The position numbers were made by a program, and so were the translations under genes. Of a stretch of DNA of 11,165 nucleotides, positions 7,591-11,165 are shown in pieces; the stretch's first letter is position 1, and each line of letters begins with the position of its first letter. The notes below the pieces were generated by a model. That model did no database searches, was not told the origin of the DNA, and was given only the letters and a program-made list of their open reading frames with translations. The stretch lies in NCBI RefSeq assembly GCF_946886105.1, contig NZ_CAMPHV010000081.1, positions 1 to 11,165 on the forward strand. The letters are read 5' to 3'. The stretch comes from an uncultured Pseudomonas sp. GTDB lineage: Bacteria > Pseudomonadota > Gammaproteobacteria > Pseudomonadales > Pseudomonadaceae.

Positions 7591-8532
7591 ATGCATGAGT
7601 TGATCCTGCACCATTACCCGACCTCGCCGTTCGCCGAGAAGGCGCGGTTGTTGCTCGGTTTCAAGCAGCTATCCTGGCGCTCGGTGACCATCCCGCCGAT
7701 CATGCCCAAGCCCGATCTGACCGCCCTGACCGGTGGCTACCGCAAGACCCCGGTGCTGCAAGTGGGTGCCGATATCTATTGCGACACTGCATTGATCGCA
7801 CGCCGCCTCGAAGCGGAGAAGCGTACCCCGGCGCTGTTTCCGGAAGGTCAGGAATTCAACGTCGCCAGCTTCGCCCAATGGGCCGACTCGCAGGTATTTC
7901 TGCATGCGGTGAGCCTGGTGTTCCAGCCGGAATCGATCGCGGCGCGCTTCGGCAAGCTGCCGCCGGAATTTCTCAAGACCTTTATCGCCGACCGCTCGAC
8001 CCTGTTCTCCGGCGGTCTGGCCACGCGTATTCCCCTGGAGCAGGCCAAGCATCAATGGCCGACCATAATGGCGCGCCTGCAACAGCAACTCGAACGCGAG
8101 CAGGGCGACTACCTGTTCGGCGAGCCTTCGATCGCCGACTTCGCCATGGTCCACCCGCTGTGGTTCCTACGCGGCACGCCGGTCACCGCGCCTCTGGTCG
8201 ACGAATACCCGGCCGTCGCGACCTGGTTGGCGCGGGTGTTGTCCGTCGGCCATGGCTCGTTCAGCGATATGAGCGGCGAAGAGGCCGTGGCGATCGCCCG
8301 TGATGCCACCCCGGCGGCATTGCCGGACGAGGCATTGGTCGATCCGAACGGCTTCGCGATTGGCCAGCGGGTGGCGATTGCGGCCATCGACTATGGCGTC
8401 GATGCGGTCGAGGGCGAACTGGTGTTCAGTGGTCGCGAAGAGCTGATCCTGCGCCGCGAAGATCCGCGTGCGGGCACTGTACATGTGCACTTCCCGCGCA
8501 TGGGCTTTCGCATTCAAGCGATCGAAGGCTGA
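7591..8532 (+). CDS. Glutathione S-transferase family protein with C-terminal extension (313 aa)
   Basis: A cytoplasmic protein with a GST N-terminal thioredoxin-like domain at about 1-78: strand ELILHHYPTSPFAEKARLLL, the cis-proline motif RKTPVLQ at 51-57, and CDTALIARRLE at 64-74 in the glutathione gamma-glutamyl position. An all-helical GST C-terminal domain runs to about 220 (YLFGEPSIADFAMVHPLWF at 174-192). Residues about 240-313 form an extra, apparently beta-rich domain, making it roughly 90 residues longer than a classic GST. The start at 7591 has GGAG (7581-7584) with six-base spacing and begins directly at the first GST strand. An upstream in-frame ATG at 7540 has no clear binding site. 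The substrate is unknown, and catalysis on glutathione is not assured. Confidence 0.88.
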   Translation: MHELILHHYPTSPFAEKARLLLGFKQLSWRSVTIPPIMPKPDLTALTGGYRKTPVLQVGADIYCDTALIARRLEAEKRTPALFPEGQEFNVASFAQWADSQVFLHAVSLVFQPESIAARFGKLPPEFLKTFIADRSTLFSGGLATRIPLEQAKHQWPTIMARLQQQLEREQGDYLFGEPSIADFAMVHPLWFLRGTPVTAPLVDEYPAVATWLARVLSVGHGSFSDMSGEEAVAIARDATPAALPDEALVDPNGFAIGQRVAIAAIDYGVDAVEGELVFSGREELILRREDPRAGTVHVHFPRMGFRIQAIEG

Positions 8533-8545
8533 AGGGGGCGGTCAG

Positions 8546-8568
8546 GCTGCTGCGCCACGCGCAGCAGC
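8546..8568. terminator. 10-bp hairpin at the convergent junction
   Basis: GCTGCTGCGC (8546-8555) and GCGCAGCAGC (8559-8568) are exact complements around CAC. It lies 13 bases after the GST-family stop codon. No T-run follows on either strand, so it is at best a weak terminator or a 3'-end protecting structure. Confidence 0.5.
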
Positions 8569-8613
8569 TGCAGGTACGCTAATCCTTGAATGTTGAGTCC
8601 ACCACAGTCTGCT

Positions 8614-8635
8614 GGGAGGGGCTTTAGCCCCTCCC
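8614..8635. repeat. GGGAGGGGC palindrome, Pseudomonas REP-like unit near the yejK end
   Basis: GGGAGGGGC (8614-8622), loop TTTA, GCCCCTCCC (8627-8635) is a perfect nine-base-pair stem. On the minus strand it starts 11 bases after the yejK stop codon. The motif (TGTGGGAGGGGCTAAAGCCCC on that strand) resembles short intergenic palindromes scattered in many Pseudomonas genomes. It may terminate or protect both convergent transcripts. There is no strong T-run. Confidence 0.6.
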
Positions 8636-8646
8636 ACAAGCGCGCC

Positions 8647-9654
8647 TTAGCCTTTGCGGCGCTTGAGCTGGTCGGTCAGTTGGGTCGGCAGGTTGCGGAT
8701 CACCAGGGTGCCGCTGCTTTCGTCATATTCGATCTTCGAGCCGAGCAGATGCGCCTCGAAGCTGATCGACAGGCCCTCGGCGCGGCCGGTGAAGCGCTGG
8801 AACTGGTTGAGGGTGCGCTTATCCGCAGGGATTTCCGGCGACAGGCCGTAGTCCTTGTTGCGGATATGGTCGTAAAACGCCCGTGGCCGCTCTTCGTCGA
8901 TCAACCCGGACAGTTCCTGCAAACCCATGGGTTCGCCCATCTTCGCTTGGCTGCTGGCGTAGTCGACCAGGGTTTTGGTTTTCTCGCGGGCGGATTCTTC
9001 CGGCAGATCCTCGCTCTCCACGAAATCGCTGAACGCCTTGAGCAGGGTGCGGGTCTCGCCCGGCCCGTCGACGCCTTCCTGGCAGCCGATGAAATCGCGG
9101 AAGTACTCGGAAACCTTCTTGCCGTTCTTGCCCTTGATAAAGGAGATGTACTGCTTGGAATTGGCGTTGTTGCGCCACTCGGAAATATTGATCCGTGCGG
9201 CCAGGTGCAACTGGCCGAGATCCAGGTGCTTGGCCGGCGTCACGTCCAGCGCTTCGTTGACCGCCACACCTTCGCTGTGGTGCAGCAGGGCGATGACCAG
9301 GTAATCGGTCATGCCTTGCTGGTAATGGGCGAACAGCACGTGGCCGCCGGTGGAGAGGTTGGATTCCTCCATCAGCTTCTGCAGATGTTCGACCGCCTGG
9401 CGGCTGAACGCGGTGAAATCCTGTCCCTCGTCGAGGTAATTCTTCAGCCAGCCGCTGAACGGGTAAGCGCCGGATTCGCCGTGAAACAGCCCCCAGGCCT
9501 TGCCTTGCTTGGCGTTATAGCTCTCGTTAAGGTCGGCGAGCATATTCTCGATGGCCTGCGAGGCTGCCAGTTCGGTGTCGCGGGCATGCAGCACGGCGGG
9601 CGTGCCATCGGGCTTCTTGTCGATCAGGTGGACGATGCAATGGCGGATCGGCAT
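8647..9654 (-). CDS. yejK: Nucleoid-associated protein YejK/NdpA
   Basis: A member of the NdpA (YejK) family of nucleoid-associated proteins, which bind DNA in the cytoplasm. Seen: the N-terminal block [20 protein letters not shown] with an acidic, helical continuation, [21 protein letters not shown] at about 105-125, and the central family region [20 protein letters not shown] followed by [23 protein letters not shown] at about 170-192. The C-terminus is basic (QLKRRKG). The length of 335 aa is typical. The ATG at 9654 has AAGG (complement of 9662-9665) seven bases upstream. The TAXI-family gene ends 37 bases upstream on the same strand, so co-transcription is possible. The REP-like palindrome lies just after its stop codon. 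Confidence 0.95.
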   Translation of the reverse strand: MPIRHCIVHLIDKKPDGTPAVLHARDTELAASQAIENMLADLNESYNAKQGKAWGLFHGESGAYPFSGWLKNYLDEGQDFTAFSRQAVEHLQKLMEESNLSTGGHVLFAHYQQGMTDYLVIALLHHSEGVAVNEALDVTPAKHLDLGQLHLAARINISEWRNNANSKQYISFIKGKNGKKVSEYFRDFIGCQEGVDGPGETRTLLKAFSDFVESEDLPEESAREKTKTLVDYASSQAKMGEPMGLQELSGLIDEERPRAFYDHIRNKDYGLSPEIPADKRTLNQFQRFTGRAEGLSISFEAHLLGSKIEYDESSGTLVIRNLPTQLTDQLKRRKG

Positions 9655-9691
9655 GGGGTTACCTTGGCAAGCTTGAACGATGGCGCGCAGT

Positions 9692-11035
9692 TTACCCGAC
9701 TGTATCGCTCGCGGTCGCCCGGCGCTTTTGCAGGGTGCGCAAGCGCTCGATCACATAGCGCAAATGCACGTGCAATTCGTACAGCTCGTTGGAATAGGAC
9801 AGCGGCACCTCGACCTTGGCCAGTTCATCTTCCAAGTGCTCCAGGCGTTCGACCTCGATATCCAGACGGGCGGGCAGGGTGCCGGCGTCGAGCTGCCGGT
9901 CGATTTCGCGCAGGTGTTTGTACCAGCGATAGATGCGTGCACGGATGCGCCAGCGGTACAGCGGGCCGACCGCCTTGAGCAGCGGGATCAGCACCACCAG
10001 CAGCGGAATCAGCAGAATGATGTAGCGGTCGGCGAGCGAGGCGATACGAAACGGCAAGTAGCGCTGCAACAACGGCAGGCCGTTGCGGTAATAGCGCTCG
10101 GCATCCTCGGACAGGGCGAAAGTGCGCGGCTCCGGGCTGGGGAAGGTGCCGGCGCGGTCGAGCAGATTGCCGTTTTTCAGCACCTCGCGGCTGGCGTCGA
10201 TAAACAGCGGCGCCAGGCCGGGGTGGAAGTGCTGGTTGATCACCAGGGTCGCCACCGGCGAGAGGATCTGGGTGTCCTGGGGTGGGCTGTTCTGCGCCAG
10301 GTCGAGCAATCCTTCGCCGACCGTCACCCGATTGAAGAACGGCAAGCGCGCTTCATAAGCCGCCGCGCGGCGAAAGTTCGCCAGACGCAGTCCGGGGTGG
10401 GTCGCGAGTTGCTGCACCAGGGCATTTTCCGCCGGGCCGACGAAAAACGCCGCGTCCAGCTCGCCGCCGATCAGCGCCGCCGCGGCTTTGCCGCCACCGA
10501 AGGATTGCCAGCCGAGCGGATGCTGATCGGGCGGTATGCCGTTGGCGGCGAAAATCGCCTCGCTGGCCGCCAGCGTGCCGCTGCCGCTACTGCCGATCGC
10601 CACGCGCAGGGGTAACAGATCGGTCACCCGGTCCAGGGCCACCTCGGCGCGGTGGAACAGCCACAGCGGTTCCTGGTATATCCCGCCGAGGCTCTGCAGG
10701 CGCGCCGCGTCGGCCGGGTTCAACTGGCGTTCCATGCCACTTTGCACCAAGGCGATTTCCACCGCGCCATCTGCCGCCAGCAGGCGCTCCAGGTTGTCGC
10801 GCGAGCCTTTGCTCGGCACCAGGGTCAATTCGAAGCCTTGCTCGCTCAGCTCCTCCTTGAGTCGCTGAGCGAACAACCGATACGCGCCGCCCTCGGCCCC
10901 GGTGGCCATGGTCGCACTCATCGGCGGCGGCGGAGCGACGAAATAGAACAGCGCCCCGACCAGCGCAGCCAACACCGGAACTATCCACAGATTGGCCAGC
11001 AGCATGATTTTCAGGTCATGGAGTACGCGCGGCAT
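9692..11035 (-). CDS. Membrane-anchored TAXI-family TRAP solute-binding protein
   Basis: The core is a TAXI-type (TRAP-associated extracytoplasmic immunogenic) solute-binding domain. Seen: an N-terminal membrane helix at about 13-34 without a signal cleavage site, a TAXI-like start [17 protein letters not shown] at 43-59, [13 protein letters not shown] at 73-85, VALVQSG-type EIALVQSG at 93-100, [10 protein letters not shown] at 118-127 and IGSSGSGT at 147-154. A second membrane helix lies at about 338-357. It is followed by a roughly 90-residue charged helical tail (about 362-440), expected in the cytoplasm and probably coiled-coil. Classic TAXI proteins are soluble periplasmic subunits near 320 aa, so the 447 aa and two anchors are unusual. 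No TRAP membrane subunit gene is in the window. The ATG at 11035 has AAGGAA (complement of 11041-11046) five bases upstream. A transport or sensing role is inferred. Confidence 0.88.
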   Translation of the reverse strand: MPRVLHDLKIMLLANLWIVPVLAALVGALFYFVAPPPPMSATMATGAEGGAYRLFAQRLKEELSEQGFELTLVPSKGSRDNLERLLAADGAVEIALVQSGMERQLNPADAARLQSLGGIYQEPLWLFHRAEVALDRVTDLLPLRVAIGSSGSGTLAASEAIFAANGIPPDQHPLGWQSFGGGKAAAALIGGELDAAFFVGPAENALVQQLATHPGLRLANFRRAAAYEARLPFFNRVTVGEGLLDLAQNSPPQDTQILSPVATLVINQHFHPGLAPLFIDASREVLKNGNLLDRAGTFPSPEPRTFALSEDAERYYRNGLPLLQRYLPFRIASLADRYIILLIPLLVVLIPLLKAVGPLYRWRIRARIYRWYKHLREIDRQLDAGTLPARLDIEVERLEHLEDELAKVEVPLSYSNELYELHVHLRYVIERLRTLQKRRATASDTVG

Positions 11036-11045
11036 GGGGCTTCCT

Positions 11046-11069
11046 TATGCTTGGATTGTTTCAAGCATA
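11046..11069. promoter_or_regulatory. Perfect 8-8-8 palindrome abutting the TAXI gene Shine-Dalgarno
   Basis: TATGCTTG (11046-11053) and CAAGCATA (11062-11069) are exact complements with eight bases between. On the minus strand it ends in CATA, followed directly by AGGAAG, the ribosome binding site of the TAXI gene. It may be a repressor operator or an mRNA hairpin limiting translation. Confidence 0.5.
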
Positions 11070-11112
11070 GAGGCATGTGCGGGTTCGGGTCACTGTGGGG
11101 GCTTTAATATGG

Positions 11113-11165
11113 CTATGTCCCAATAGCGTGTTGCATGGTGCGTCCAATCGCCTCCTGGATGCAGT
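11113..11165 (-). CDS. Possible C-terminal end of an off-window gene
   Basis: On the minus strand a frame open at the window edge reads CIQEAIGRTMQHAIGT and stops at TAG (complement of 11113-11115), 77 bases before the TAXI start codon. The composition is protein-like, but 16 codons are too few to identify a family and the frame may be chance. A plus-strand frame from GTG 11128 is also open but lacks a ribosome binding site. Confidence 0.2.
   Translation of the reverse strand, partial: CIQEAIGRTMQHAIGT

Noticed and set aside
8590..9978. 462-codon plus-strand frame across yejK and the TAXI 3' end
   Set aside because: It runs antisense to two recognisable genes and crosses their junction. It has no ribosome binding site and no domain I can recognise.
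9680..10615. 311-codon plus-strand frame opposite the TAXI gene
   Set aside because: Gln/Arg/Ala/Val-rich antisense shadow without recognisable motifs. The minus strand has TAXI signatures and membrane helices.

Overview
The window looks like core chromosome of a Pseudomonas species. The DNA is GC-rich (about 60%). It carries an EstB-type carboxylesterase, a complete aapJQMP-type amino acid ABC transporter, a YejK/NdpA nucleoid protein and a membrane-anchored TAXI protein, all of which have familiar Pseudomonas counterparts. I see no insertion sequence, phage gene, CRISPR array, tRNA or rRNA. The genes themselves are ordinary; most of the less-explained signal is in the spacers, which hold several perfect inverted repeats.

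Layout. Bases 131-790 (minus) encode the esterase. Bases 791-1274 form a 484-base divergent regulatory spacer with an NtrC-like dyad, a near-consensus sigma-54 (-24/-12) promoter and a roughly 320-nt potentially structured leader that ends in an A-rich stretch beside the aapJ ribosome binding site. Bases 1275-5465 (plus) hold the transporter operon: periplasmic binding protein (J), two permeases (Q, M) and ATPase (P). The J-Q gap contains two consecutive long perfect hairpins, while Q-M and M-P are separated by only 9 and 11 bases. A strong intrinsic terminator at 5485-5509 closes the operon. It is followed by a 75-base element with 13-bp terminal inverted repeats.

Bases 5604-6557 (minus) encode a GlxA-like regulator (DJ-1/PfpI-like domain plus AraC-type helix-turn-helix). 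It is divergent from a small NTF2-like protein (6680-7150), with a perfect 8-8-8 palindrome between them. A GIY-YIG endonuclease-like protein (7202-7525) and a glutathione S-transferase-family protein with an extra C-terminal domain (7591-8532) follow on the plus strand. A convergent junction with two perfect hairpins separates these from yejK (8647-9654, minus). Upstream of yejK on the same strand is the TAXI-family protein (9692-11035), whose leader carries another palindrome touching its ribosome binding site. The right edge may hold the last codons of one more minus-strand gene.

How it works together. The transporter is a self-contained high-affinity uptake system for polar amino acids. 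Its promoter architecture suggests induction under nitrogen limitation by NtrC with sigma-54, and the A-rich site beside the start codon suggests possible Hfq/Crc translational repression when preferred carbon is present. The hairpins after aapJ would favour excess binding protein over permease. The other genes are apparently independent housekeeping or accessory functions. I found no convincing undescribed multi-gene system. The best leads are the layered control of aapJQMP, the orphan TAXI protein with a cytoplasmic helical tail, and the palindromes beside the regulator and TAXI genes.
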